The notes: generated by a model not told the origin, from the sequence alone. Shown: positions 45,983-54,998, counted from the first letter of the stretch. The stretch: 64,000 nt of DNA from CAYRUD01 sp964427425 (GCA_964427425.1 CAYRUD010000007.1:4017-68016); one strand, 5' to 3'. Translations and numbers: made by a program.

Positions 45983-47023
45983 TTAGCGACGATGAGAACT
46001 TTTCCGAGCTATTTTTTTTGTTGATGGGTCTTTCCAAGCTCCAGCAAATTTGTGAGACGAGAAGACAATGCCGCTTTTTTTCAGTTTATCTTGAAATTTT
46101 GATGTAAAGGTCATGTCTGGGTAAAAATAGGCTGTAGGAAGAATGATATCATTGTAGCCGGGCTGGTTTCTCCACTGGATTGAGGCAAGAGCAAAGCTGT
46201 CAAAAGTGCGACGTATAACTCGTTGTAAGTTGCTTCTTCGATCGAAGTTCGGAAATTCTTGTGCGACGCTGTCCCATACTTGGAGGACTCTTTCCATTGT
46301 CTTTTCAAGGATTACATGTTTCGGTACTGCTCCAAAAAGGCCATTTGCTGGGATTACGCAGGTGTCAATAGAGGCGTGATAGTGAGGTCTTTCGAGGCAT
46401 GCGAAAAAGGTAAAGTTGTTGACGAATGGGTCAAAACTTTTAAGGCATTCTGCATCATGATCCACGTAAACTCCACCTTCATTATAAATGATCGCAAAAC
46501 GCATAAGGTCTGACTTTTCTCCCCAATTCATCGTTTGCGGGATAAGATCATGTAATGGTGAGAAGTCATACTCATATACAAGGCGCCTTTTCATTGTAGG
46601 TAGTGGCAGCGGTCTTGTTTTTGAATCAGTCCAAAAGTGGATTTCCCAATCCGAATTAAACTTTTGCCATGAAAGCATATTGTTGATTGATTCTTCAGGG
46701 AAAGCTTTAGGGCCAATCCAAATAATATGAAGCTTTTTTGGAATAATTGAGTCTAAACGAGCTGTGTTAAGCAACGGTCTTTTTTGCTCATATTCACGAG
46801 CTAAGAGTTTAAATTGGTTAAAGTCTTCAGGTCGGATCTGTTTTCTTTCTTTGTTCGCTCCTCCTTTTTTCTCCCCTATCAGTGTCTTGAAAGGAATTTC
46901 AAGGGCTTCTTTGGATAGAGGGGGAGTACTATTTACATGCGCGGATAAACTGGTGGTATATAAGAAGAAAGTGAAGAGCGGGAGAAGGAAATGAGAGAGC
47001 AAAAAAGTTTTTTTCACTGCCAT
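45983..47023 (-). CDS. Leader-bearing GT32 (Och1-like, DXD) glycosyltransferase
   Basis: 346 residues from ATG 47023. The leader is MAVKKTFLLSHFLLPLFTFF with YTTSLSA before HVN; an in-frame ATG at 47119 would bury it. GT32 motifs: IPKKLHIIWIGPKAFPEES, WEIHFWTD, and MRFAIIYNEGGVYVDHDAECLKSFD, where D-H-D is the DXD metal/nucleotide site. GT32 includes fungal Och1, animal alpha-1,4-GalT and the glycosylating domain of large clostridial toxins' relatives. The host-like family and the leader make an effector role worth testing. Confidence 0.87.
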   Translation of the reverse strand: MAVKKTFLLSHFLLPLFTFFLYTTSLSAHVNSTPPLSKEALEIPFKTLIGEKKGGANKERKQIRPEDFNQFKLLAREYEQKRPLLNTARLDSIIPKKLHIIWIGPKAFPEESINNMLSWQKFNSDWEIHFWTDSKTRPLPLPTMKRRLVYEYDFSPLHDLIPQTMNWGEKSDLMRFAIIYNEGGVYVDHDAECLKSFDPFVNNFTFFACLERPHYHASIDTCVIPANGLFGAVPKHVILEKTMERVLQVWDSVAQEFPNFDRRSNLQRVIRRTFDSFALASIQWRNQPGYNDIILPTAYFYPDMTFTSKFQDKLKKSGIVFSSHKFAGAWKDPSTKKIARKSSHRR

Positions 47024-47194
47024 ACGTGATGAAGTCCTAAGTCTTTCAATGTTAGCGAGTTTATTCGCATAAAATAAGTTCAGGCAATCAGCTTCTTGTA
47101 TCGAAAGCTTGAAAGACATTCTGACGAAAAGATGAAATTCAGCAAGCAGTTTTTAGACCATAAGAGAGAAGGAATAGGGGAAAGGTTTTTGCCG

Positions 47195-47217
47195 CCCCGT
47201 GAAATGGCGTCACGGGG
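47195..47217 (-). terminator. Hairpin after dnaB
   Basis: CCCCGTG and CACGGGG, 7-bp GC-rich stem with a 9-base loop, 23 bases past the dnaB stop. Confidence 0.5.
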
Positions 47218-47239
47218 GTATGTATCTGCGGTGATTTTA

Positions 47240-48688
47240 TCACTTGGCCTGGAATTGCTCGAAGGCTTTCATAGTGTCATCATCAACTTCATGGGAAACC
47301 TGATAGTGAGATGGGCTGAAGTTCGCAAATTGAGCGATCTCTTTTCTGTAGGTAAGGTTGACACTTCCGACACTGCCGTGACGGTTTTTTGCTATGATAA
47401 GCTCCGCTTGTCCTGGTCTGTCATGTGGATCATAATATTCGCGTCTGAGTAAGAACATGACAATATCGGCGTCTTGTTCAATCGATCCAGATTCACGGAG
47501 GTCGCTCATCATCGGTCTATGGCCAGTTCTTTCTTCTACTTTTCTAGACAGCTGCGAAAGACACAAGATAGGAACATCAAGTTCACGAGCCAAGGTCTTG
47601 AGCATACGAGAGATCTCAGAGATCTCATTCTGGCGGCTTTCCAATGTTTTTGAAGAGCCGGATCCTGAAATAAGCTGAAGATAGTCGATGACGATGAAGC
47701 CAACTCCGTGGCTTTCTTTCATGCGTCTTGCCCTTGCTCTCAAGTCGGTAATTTTAAGTCCTGGCTGATCGTCGATGACCATGGTATGTGACTGAATCTC
47801 GTTGACGGCTTCGACAACTTGGTGAAACTCCATTGGGCTTAAAGATCCAGTGCGAATCTTATCTGACTCTACTTCAGATTGTGAGCATACAATACGATGA
47901 ACGAGCTGATCCGCGGACATCTCTAAAGAAAAGACTCCAACGGGAATCTTTGATTTGAAAGCGACGTTCTCGGCAACATTCAACGCCAAAGCGGTTTTAC
48001 CCATAGCAGGGCGAGCGGCTAAGATAATGAGATGGGAATTATTCAAACCGTTGATCATCTTATCGAGATCGATAAACTGAGTCGAGATACCGGTGATGGC
48101 TGTCTCTTCAGGCCCCATCTTAATATAGCGCTCTTGACGAGCTTCAAGTTCTTTTAAGAACGACTGGCTTGAATTTGTTTTTCCTCTTAAGAGATCGCTT
48201 ACAAGGATTCCATTCTTTGAATGGGAAGTTTGTCCGATTTCATATAATAGCTTTTGAGCGTCGTCTAGCGCTCCATGGACATCCGCAGGCTCCTCAAGAG
48301 ATGTTTTTTCAATGAGTTGAGCGGCTGTGACCATCTTTCTTAAGATCGCTTTATCTTTGACGATCTTGATGTACTCTTCAATATATGCGCTTGTTGCAGC
48401 ATACTGAGAAAGTGTTGTCAAGTAGGCGACGCCGCCAATAGCTTGGAGTTTATCTAATCGTTTTAATTCTTCTGCGACGAGGTGGACATCAGCAGGGCGA
48501 TCATTTTTATATGCCTCTTTCAAGCAGTGAAAGATCAATCGATGCTCGGCATAGTAGATATCTGATTCTTCGAGTGCCTCTGCTGCAATATTGAGGCTAT
48601 TTATGGATGTGAGCATACAGCCCAAAACCATCATTTCAGATTCTTTAGAAGCAGGAGGAGCTTTTATTGAACTTATTTTTTCTGACAT
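47240..48688 (-). CDS. dnaB: Replicative DNA helicase DnaB
   Basis: 482 residues. N-terminal DnaB-N helical domain (EMMVLGCMLTSINSLNIAAEAL), then the RecA-like motor: ARPAMGKTALALNVAEN (Walker A), GVFSLEMSADQLVHRI, IDDQPGLKITDLRARARRM, VIDYLQLI (Walker B), LSQLSRKVEER and SDLRESGSIEQDADIVMFLLRREYY. All DnaB motifs are present with no intein. It unwinds the replication fork. In C. trachomatis dnaB (CT497) directly neighbours gidA/mnmG (CT498). Confidence 0.96.
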   Translation of the reverse strand: MSEKISSIKAPPASKESEMMVLGCMLTSINSLNIAAEALEESDIYYAEHRLIFHCLKEAYKNDRPADVHLVAEELKRLDKLQAIGGVAYLTTLSQYAATSAYIEEYIKIVKDKAILRKMVTAAQLIEKTSLEEPADVHGALDDAQKLLYEIGQTSHSKNGILVSDLLRGKTNSSQSFLKELEARQERYIKMGPEETAITGISTQFIDLDKMINGLNNSHLIILAARPAMGKTALALNVAENVAFKSKIPVGVFSLEMSADQLVHRIVCSQSEVESDKIRTGSLSPMEFHQVVEAVNEIQSHTMVIDDQPGLKITDLRARARRMKESHGVGFIVIDYLQLISGSGSSKTLESRQNEISEISRMLKTLARELDVPILCLSQLSRKVEERTGHRPMMSDLRESGSIEQDADIVMFLLRREYYDPHDRPGQAELIIAKNRHGSVGSVNLTYRKEIAQFANFSPSHYQVSHEVDDDTMKAFEQFQAK

Positions 48689-48867
48689 GGAAAAAGAATA
48701 TAATGCAGTTTTTGCTGTTACTTAACGTCGACTTTAAACTCTGAAGATCAGGCGGACAAAAGCCATCATTCATGAACATATGATATACTATATATGCCAA
48801 TGAGTTGAAATCCCTTTCTTTCCAAGCAGGGGATTTAAGAGAGTGGCGTTCTGAAATTAAATTCTTC

Positions 48868-48900
48868 GCCCGAAGAGAAATACGTTCTTTCTCTTCGGGC
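48868..48900. terminator. Perfect 13-bp hairpin upstream of dnaB
   Basis: GCCCGAAGAGAAA-tacgttc-TTTCTCTTCGGGC. It ends the minus-strand BPL_N-type gene, whose stop is at 48927. Confidence 0.65.
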
Positions 48901-48926
48901 ATATGAATTCTCTTATATATCAATAA

Positions 48927-49859
48927 TTACAGAGAGTTGGGCTGAATCTTGCAGTCAATTTCTAGTGACTTTAAATGTTGAGTGATTACGTTTATCCTGA
49001 GAGCATCGCTCTCTTCAAGTTCCTGAGCGAGTTTTTGTTGCTCATAATTTGTAGCCTTGAACGTATTTTTAAATGCTCCAGATCGCACTGTGTCTGAGTT
49101 AATTTCTGGATGACAGCCAGTAAGGATAATTTTAGAACTTTTTTCTGAATTGTGACCTGTTTTATTTGTGTGGAGAATACTTTCTACCAAATCGCTTTGA
49201 TTGATCTGTGTAATATGCCTGATGATTGCTGTAGGGGTTCTTTCAACACTATAGTAGCTCATTGATGGTAGCTTTGCATCATTTGTATATCGTCCAATCA
49301 CTTCTGTGCCCTGTGTGTATGTTGGAAGCAAAAATCCTGGGCCTCGGATATGTGCCATCGGAATGACTGTATTGTCTTTGTAGTTTATAGGAACTATTTT
49401 TAAGTCTTTCAATGGCTCATTCTCGAATTGCGGTGAAGGAAATAGTGGAGCTATTGTATTTCCTGGCCATAATTTGAGCATGGGCTTCGATATAGTAGGG
49501 AAGAAGGCAGTTGGTTCATTATAAATTGATTCAACAGTCGATTGTCCTGATGAAGCTCCGCTTCCTAAAATCCCACCGGCACATATTCCCCAGTAATTGA
49601 CGCTATGCTTCAGAATATTTTGGGCTACCTGGTCGGTATTATAAGCTAATTCATCAGCCCCGTGCATCATCATCCCTGCATGTCCTCCAGGGACTACAAG
49701 AAGAGAGGTGTTTTCCCAATCATCAAAATCGGTAAGGGAGTTCGTAGTAGCTACTTTGTACTTTCGATCATCACAAGTGTTCTCAATTCTATTTCTTATG
49801 CACTCGGCGAAAAATTGGGAGGCCCCATCACCTGAATAGACGTATATATATGACGACAT
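48927..49859 (-). CDS. BPL_N-domain (class I glutamine amidotransferase-like) protein
   Basis: 310 residues. It matches the biotin-protein-ligase N-terminal type domain as annotated in Chlamydiota: IYVYSGDGASQFFAECI, SLLVVPGGHAGMMM and the nucleophile elbow YWGICAGGILGSG, where C is at the place of the amidotransferase cysteine. No biotin-ligase catalytic domain follows. The C-terminal 130 residues (MAHIRGPGFLLPTY, IILTGCHPEI) resemble the rest of the amidotransferase fold. Substrate unknown. Confidence 0.75.
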   Translation of the reverse strand: MSSYIYVYSGDGASQFFAECIRNRIENTCDDRKYKVATTNSLTDFDDWENTSLLVVPGGHAGMMMHGADELAYNTDQVAQNILKHSVNYWGICAGGILGSGASSGQSTVESIYNEPTAFFPTISKPMLKLWPGNTIAPLFPSPQFENEPLKDLKIVPINYKDNTVIPMAHIRGPGFLLPTYTQGTEVIGRYTNDAKLPSMSYYSVERTPTAIIRHITQINQSDLVESILHTNKTGHNSEKSSKIILTGCHPEINSDTVRSGAFKNTFKATNYEQQKLAQELEESDALRINVITQHLKSLEIDCKIQPNSL

Positions 49860-50194
49860 AGTATCTTCATTAAGTGGATTTGAAACGCAGCAAGCAATTT
49901 ATATGATAAAAAAATTGAAGTGGATTACTTAGTGAGTTTTTCTATGAAATCTATTTATCTCTTCTACAAAAGGCTCAGGCTTCTTTAGTTATGATGAATA
50001 TGCGGTCTCATGGTCGCGTTGTTCGTATTGCAGGAAATAAAGAGAGTACTTCTTTTACCTCAAAGGGTTCTTTGTGCGTTACTTAGCAAACTTTCTTTTG
50101 ATGAATGCAAGATGAGGATAATTTTACTTGCTGCCAAATCGTGACTCAGGTAGCCTTACTGTCACTAATCTCAATGAAGTCTTTCTTTCATTAC
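49860..50194. other. Intergenic region before tRNA-Ser(GCU)
   Basis: 335 bases with no visible gene; it should contain the promoters of the minus-strand BPL_N gene and of the tRNA. Confidence 0.3.
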
Positions 50195-50283
50195 GGAAAG
50201 GTGGCTGAGTGGCCGAAAGCGCGTCCCTGCTAAGGACGTGTACTCTGAGAAGGGTACCGAGGGTTCGAATCCCTCCCTTTCCG
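50195..50283 (+). tRNA. tRNA-Ser (anticodon GCU)
   Basis: 89 bases with a long variable arm. Acceptor GGAAAGG pairs with CCTTTCC, discriminator G; anticodon loop CTGCTAA between CGTCC and GGACG gives anticodon GCT; T arm contains GGTTCGAATCC. No CCA is encoded. Confidence 0.95.
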
Positions 50284-50311
50284 TATCTTTTCTTTATCTA
50301 CTCTAGATATC

Positions 50312-51157
50312 TTAATTCATGAATCGCCTAGTGGCATAGTTCACAACCTGCGCGCTAACGTATGCTATGGTTGATAAGATAGCAATTGAAGCTCCTGCAG
50401 GCCAATCAAGATAAAATGACATCATAAGCCCGGCTATTGTCAGTCCACATGAGATAAGGGATGACAATATCATCATCATTGATAGCCTATTTGAAAAAAT
50501 AGCCGCGATCATTTGGGGGAGCGTGAGCATTGTCATGACAAGGACTGCCCCGACAACTTGCATCAGGGCTACTACAGTCACAGAGACTAAAAGAAGAAGA
50601 AATAAAGAAAGCCTTTTCGTATTGATTCCCTGAAGGATTGCTTGCTGTTCATCAAATACCATGAGCTTGAGCTTCTGAAATGAGAAGATTATAAAAGCTA
50701 AGCTTGCGATAGCGAGGGTTAAGAGAAGAAGAAGGTCTTCACGGGTAACCCATAAAATATTTCCTATCAGTAGGTTTGTTAACTCGACACTATATCCGGG
50801 TGTTTTTGACATGAAGACGATGCCCGTAGCCATCCCGAAGGCCCAAAGTGTTGCAATGAATGAGTCCTCTCGCTCTTTAAGCCGATGATGAGCAAAAGAG
50901 ATAAGGCAAGAGGATATGACTCCTGCAGTGATGGCTCCCATAAGTGGAGTAAGAGCCTCCCATCCTTGAGTGCGCTCAAGACATAAGAAAAGGCCCATGC
51001 CGCCTAAGATGGAATGGGAGATGCTACCGCTCACAAATGTGATTCTGCGGACAACAACTAATGTTCCAACAGTTCCACCAATAATGGAAGCGATGAGCCC
51101 TGCTTGTATTGCAATTATGAGGAGTGGATTCATCGTACAGGCATCAAGAAAATTCAT
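50312..51157 (-). CDS. znuB: Metal ABC transporter permease (ZnuB type)
   Basis: 281 residues, about eight membrane helices, ABC-3 family (FVSGSISHSILGGMGLFL, then ALMQVVGAVLVMTMLTLPQMIAAIFSNRL, the characteristic G-A-x-L-V/x-A-L/M-L-x-x-P motif). It forms the channel of a zinc or manganese importer; the substrate is assigned from the His-rich binding protein two genes upstream. 21 bases separate it from the ATPase gene. Confidence 0.9.
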   Translation of the reverse strand: MNFLDACTMNPLLIIAIQAGLIASIIGGTVGTLVVVRRITFVSGSISHSILGGMGLFLCLERTQGWEALTPLMGAITAGVISSCLISFAHHRLKEREDSFIATLWAFGMATGIVFMSKTPGYSVELTNLLIGNILWVTREDLLLLLTLAIASLAFIIFSFQKLKLMVFDEQQAILQGINTKRLSLFLLLLVSVTVVALMQVVGAVLVMTMLTLPQMIAAIFSNRLSMMMILSSLISCGLTIAGLMMSFYLDWPAGASIAILSTIAYVSAQVVNYATRRFMN

Positions 51158-51178
51158 ATGCTCTTTTATTCCCGGCCT

Positions 51179-51994
51179 TTATGGGGTTTGGATATTATCC
51201 GTGGATACAATTGGAAGAGATGATCTTGTTTGTGTGCGTGTGAGATGGTTTGGAGGTGTTTGAAGGAGAGGATAATGATAAAGCCCTAGAGCAAAGTGCT
51301 CACATACTTCCTTCGGTTGCATGAATAGAGCTCCTCCTTGCACACAGAGTATCCCGTCGACTTGAGAGAGGGCAGCTCTGAGATCATGAGTGACCATGAG
51401 AATGGTCATAGATCCTTTAAGCGATTGAATAACATTCAGTACTTCTATCTCGGCTTCACTATCTATACTTGCAGTTGGTTCATCAAGGAGCAAAAGTGAG
51501 GGATTTGATGCAAGAGCTCTTGCTATCAAAACTCTTTGGGCTTGTCCACCTGAGAGCGTTCCAAAGGGGGTATCATGAAGATGACATAAGCCCACGTTAT
51601 GAAGCGCGTTCATCGCATAATCAATATCTTCTTGTTTATATCTTCCAAACCAAGAGAGTTTATTCGCTCTTCCTCCTAAAACCACTTCTAACGTAGTGAT
51701 AGGAAATTGCTTGTCAAAGTGAAGGTGCTGCGGCACGTACGCGAGTTTTTCAATAGGGCGAGACCTCTTTCCATAAAAGCGAATGGTTCCGCTTTGAGGA
51801 ATCAAAAAACCTAAGATGAGCTTGAGGAGTGTAGACTTGCCGCCTCCATTAGGTCCAATAACGCCAATAAATTTTCCCAGCTCAATATGTACTGAGACAT
51901 TTGAGAGGATCTTTTCATTTGGCGAATAGCCGAAGGAAAGATTGTCGATTTCTAGCGCGAATTTTGAATCTTCAGCGAGAGGCGAGTTCTTCAT
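51179..51994 (-). CDS. znuC: Metal ABC transporter ATP-binding protein (ZnuC type)
   Basis: 271 residues. Walker A GPNGGGKSTLLK, Q-loop in YVPQHLHFD, signature LSGGQAQRVLIARALA, Walker B LLLLDEPTASID, H-loop MVTHDL. The D-K-Q-F-P segment after the Q-loop is common in Mn/Zn importers. It is 6 bases downstream of znuA. Confidence 0.94.
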   Translation of the reverse strand: MKNSPLAEDSKFALEIDNLSFGYSPNEKILSNVSVHIELGKFIGVIGPNGGGKSTLLKLILGFLIPQSGTIRFYGKRSRPIEKLAYVPQHLHFDKQFPITTLEVVLGGRANKLSWFGRYKQEDIDYAMNALHNVGLCHLHDTPFGTLSGGQAQRVLIARALASNPSLLLLDEPTASIDSEAEIEVLNVIQSLKGSMTILMVTHDLRAALSQVDGILCVQGGALFMQPKEVCEHFALGLYHYPLLQTPPNHLTRTQTRSSLPIVSTDNIQTP

Positions 51995-52000
51995 CTCTTC

Positions 52001-53017
52001 TCATTTTCCTTTCTCTTGGCTTAAAGCAGAAGTCTCGTTTGCATCATGAAACGACTTGGCAATAGACACAATAGTATGTTCCATACTAGAGAAGAAATCA
52101 CTGCTATAAGGATCTAATTCTATTACCTGTATTGATGTTTTTGATTCCTTTTCTGAAGAGAGAGCCTCAGCTATGACCTTTGCCCCTTTTGAAGGGTATT
52201 GGGTCTGTGTAAAGATAGCTGATATCTTCTCTTTGCGAGCAAGATCAATAAGTTGGGTGATCGCTTGAGGAGATGGCTCTTTTCCGTCTTGTTCGAGGCT
52301 GTACTGTTTGATGCCGTATGGAGCTGTAAGGTAGCCATATGAAGCATGAGCAGTTATGATCGATCTTCCTTTAAGTGGGGAGAAAAGATCATTTTGCAAT
52401 TGAATGAGCTTTTGGCACTTTTCTTTAAGCATTTTGACATTGGTATCTATGAGAGCTTTGTCGAGAGAAGAAAGTCTCTCTTTTACAACTCTGGCGATAA
52501 TGTCAATCTGGCTTGACATGAGGGTGGGACTCATCCAGATATGTGGGTCATATTGACTTTCGTGAGTGTGATGATGAGTGTGTCCTTTATGTGAACAAGC
52601 GCATGCTAGCTTTAATGAAGGGAAGTCATTTGACATTTTCTCAAGCTCGCCTTTCATCTCTTGCTTCAAATTGACGTAATAGACATGGCTCTTCAGTGTC
52701 TTTACAAGAGATCTCAACATCCTGGCTTCAAATGGCTCCCCAATTCCGAACCAGATAACGGCATCTTTGCATGAATATGTGTCTTTTGGTGTTGGCTCGA
52801 ATGTGTGGGAGCTTAAAGAGGATGAGACAATAGACCTGACGGTGGCGCCTGAGCCTGTTATTGACTGAACAATATCAGTATAAGGGGGAACCGATACAAG
52901 AATAAGTGGCAGGTGCTCGCTATTTAGTGTTATGTCATCTTGGCTAAATATCGCTTGATGGGAAGCAAAGCAGAGAGTGAGTAATAGCCAGATAGCAGAA
53001 GATGAAAGATACTTCAT
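52001..53017 (-). CDS. znuA: Zinc-type ABC substrate-binding protein (ZnuA/TroA family)
   Basis: 338 residues, leader MKYLSSSAIWLLLTLCFASH. Family motifs: LVSVPPYTDIVQSI, SHTFEPTPKDTYSCKDA with the first metal His, DPHIWMSPTLMSSQI, HASYGYLT and a late acidic ligand D (ELDPYSSDFF). A flexible loop HKGHTHHHTHES between the first two ligands is the His-rich loop typical of ZnuA, pointing to zinc. First gene of the operon; C. trachomatis CT415-CT417 has a similar set. Confidence 0.92.
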   Translation of the reverse strand: MKYLSSSAIWLLLTLCFASHQAIFSQDDITLNSEHLPLILVSVPPYTDIVQSITGSGATVRSIVSSSLSSHTFEPTPKDTYSCKDAVIWFGIGEPFEARMLRSLVKTLKSHVYYVNLKQEMKGELEKMSNDFPSLKLACACSHKGHTHHHTHESQYDPHIWMSPTLMSSQIDIIARVVKERLSSLDKALIDTNVKMLKEKCQKLIQLQNDLFSPLKGRSIITAHASYGYLTAPYGIKQYSLEQDGKEPSPQAITQLIDLARKEKISAIFTQTQYPSKGAKVIAEALSSEKESKTSIQVIELDPYSSDFFSSMEHTIVSIAKSFHDANETSALSQEKGK

Positions 53018-53315
53018 GAGAATGTAGATGTCTTAACTTACTTTTATACGATTGCTTTAGAGTGCGCTTTAAGGAGATAAAACTCACTGCGCTCAATAAA
53101 AGAATACTCATTTGAGCTATCTATTGTACAGAAATACTCTGGGTATTTTGGCTCTTTTGTTCCATTTTTTATCTTATGTGGGAGTAAGGATAAGTAGTCT
53201 TTTTTGTCAAAAGCCATTGCTTAGCAGCTTGTTGAGAATCAAGTTGGGGAAAAAGAGGCTAATGTGTTACCTTTCTTACATCTTATTTCTGACAGTGTTT
53301 TTATCTTCCGTAAAT

Positions 53316-53403
53316 GGAGGGGTGTCCGAGTGGCTTAAGGAGCACGCTTGGAAAGCGTGTGTACGTTAAACGCGTACCGTGGGTTCGAATCCCACCCCCT
53401 CCG
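53316..53403 (+). tRNA. tRNA-Ser (anticodon GGA)
   Basis: 88 bases, long variable arm. Acceptor GGAGGGG pairs with CCCCTCC, discriminator G; anticodon loop TTGGAAA between CACGC and GCGTG gives GGA; GGTTCGAATCC in the T arm. No CCA encoded. Confidence 0.95.
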
Positions 53404-53443
53404 TTCTTTTTTATTATTCGTCAAATGAGGCGAATGTATAAAG

Positions 53444-54214
53444 ATGCCTCTTCTGCAGCTTTCTCGATTATCAAGATCCCTTCTTGTTTTTTTAGCATTA
53501 TTTTCAGCTATCTCATGTACAGATATTAATATGCTCTGTGCCCGTGATCGGAAAAATGAACACGAAAAAAATGTAGAGGTTGTAATGAGTGATCCAATCA
53601 AAGATCAATCGCTTCCTGAGTATTGTGTATTTAAAGACGTACTTACTCCAGGATCAACACCTCCATCAATTTTAGTGCAAGAAGCTGATGATTTCGTATT
53701 TCCTCTTTCGGTCGAGGATAGAGAATCGATAGAGACTCTTATCAAGAAATTTGATCAGGAAGAGAATTGCTCAGGCCTTGCTGCTCCTCAAATTGGAGTG
53801 AAGAAGAAAGCTATTGTTGTTGCGGTTGAAGTAACCCCTGAGATGCAAAGGTGGCGCCCTGATTTGTCCCAAGGGATGGGAAAGACTGTGCTGTTGAATC
53901 CATCATACAAGGCGATTAACCCGTACGATATTCATGTAGATTACGAAAGCTGTTTTTCAATTGAGGGGGTTGCTGCGAATGTCCCCCGTTATAAGCAGAT
54001 TCGCTACGTAGCATACGATCTGAATGGAAATCGAGTTGAAGGGATAGCTGAAGGTTTTCTGGCTCGAGTGCTTCAGCATGAGATAGATCATGTATATGGA
54101 ATTCTATATATTCATCGTACAGACAAAGATGAAATCCTTCCTGTAGAAGAATATAGACAAAGAAGACGAGCTGCTATGGAACAAGGAAGAGCGAGTGCGC
54201 TTAATCCTTCATGA
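53444..54214 (+). CDS. def: Peptide deformylase with N-terminal leader
   Basis: 256 residues. The three deformylase motifs are intact: GLAAPQIGV (motif I), ESCFSIEG (motif II; the metal Cys is kept but the usual E-G-C-L-S is E-S-C-F-S) and LQHEIDHVYG (motif III, H-E-x-x-D/x-H). Unlike housekeeping deformylases of about 170-190 residues, it has a hydrophobic leader (SLLVFLALFSAISC) with a possible lipobox-like Cys, then a charged linker. Internal Met codons exist at codon 47, so a leaderless form cannot be excluded. An exported enzyme would find no nascent fMet peptides in the periplasm. Confidence 0.85.
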   Translation: MPLLQLSRLSRSLLVFLALFSAISCTDINMLCARDRKNEHEKNVEVVMSDPIKDQSLPEYCVFKDVLTPGSTPPSILVQEADDFVFPLSVEDRESIETLIKKFDQEENCSGLAAPQIGVKKKAIVVAVEVTPEMQRWRPDLSQGMGKTVLLNPSYKAINPYDIHVDYESCFSIEGVAANVPRYKQIRYVAYDLNGNRVEGIAEGFLARVLQHEIDHVYGILYIHRTDKDEILPVEEYRQRRRAAMEQGRASALNPS

Positions 54215-54224
54215 GGGTAAGAAG

Positions 54225-54965
54225 ATGAGTGCTTTTGAAGATACAGCTGCTCGCAAAAGAGCATTGCAAGAGGGTCTTATTGAGTGTAGAAATCTTCAAG
54301 AAACTCTTCAAATCGATATCCCGCTTTTGTTCACGCATGTAATTCCTGGGTGTAAGTTTGATTCTTTTGATCATACAGCCGGAATTACAAAAAAATATCT
54401 CGCTGCTGCTGCTTGCCTTCATAGTCTCCATGGTTTTGAGATTTTTAAGCTCCTCTCTACCCATCGATCGGATACAGTAAGGGGAGTAAGCTGTTATCTC
54501 TTAGGTCTTCAACAAATTCCTCTTCATCGCAAGTTAGAATATATCCGGCCTCTAGCAGATGATCTAAACTCTGGAGTTCGCGAATGGGCATGGATTGCTC
54601 TAAGGCCATCTCTTATAGAAGAGCTTGATGCCGGCCTTGAATATCTTTCTACATGGATATTTGATCGTTCCGAAAGGATACGCCGCTTTGCCTCTGAATT
54701 CACCCGTCCCAGGGGCGTCTGGTCTCCTCATATCAATGAGCTTCGTAAAAGACCTGAGCGTGCGCTTCATCTTTTGGAGCCATTACGAAGTGATCCTGCA
54801 CGCTATGTACAGCTTTCTGTCGGTAATTGGTTGAATGACGCGGGAAAAGACAATCCAGAATGGGTCATTCAATGCTGTAAGCGGTGGAATGAAGAGTCCC
54901 CAACCATTGAGACTCAAAAAATCACGAAAAGAGCTTTAAGGACTATTCAAAAGAAAAAAGCCTGA
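54225..54965 (+). CDS. AlkC/AlkD-type DNA alkylation repair protein (HEAT-like)
   Basis: 246 residues from ATG 54225 (GGGTAAG just upstream); a start at 54195 is in frame but overlaps the deformylase. The sequence has the helical-repeat features of the AlkC family: VREWAWIALRPSLIEEL, SERIRRFASEFTRPRGVWSPHI, LLEPLRSDPARYVQLSVGNWLNDAGKDNPEWV and ITKRALRTI. These enzymes excise N3/N7-alkylated purines without flipping the base into a deep pocket. Co-transcribed with the deformylase. Confidence 0.85.
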   Translation: MSAFEDTAARKRALQEGLIECRNLQETLQIDIPLLFTHVIPGCKFDSFDHTAGITKKYLAAAACLHSLHGFEIFKLLSTHRSDTVRGVSCYLLGLQQIPLHRKLEYIRPLADDLNSGVREWAWIALRPSLIEELDAGLEYLSTWIFDRSERIRRFASEFTRPRGVWSPHINELRKRPERALHLLEPLRSDPARYVQLSVGNWLNDAGKDNPEWVIQCCKRWNEESPTIETQKITKRALRTIQKKKA

Positions 54966-54998
54966 TGAAAAGAGATCGCTTTCTCTATCATCAGGCTT
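54958..54998 (+). terminator. Terminator after the AlkC-type gene
   Basis: AAGCCTGATGA pairs perfectly with TCATCAGGCTT, with an inner AGAG/TCTC pairing, beginning at the stop codon. Confidence 0.65.
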
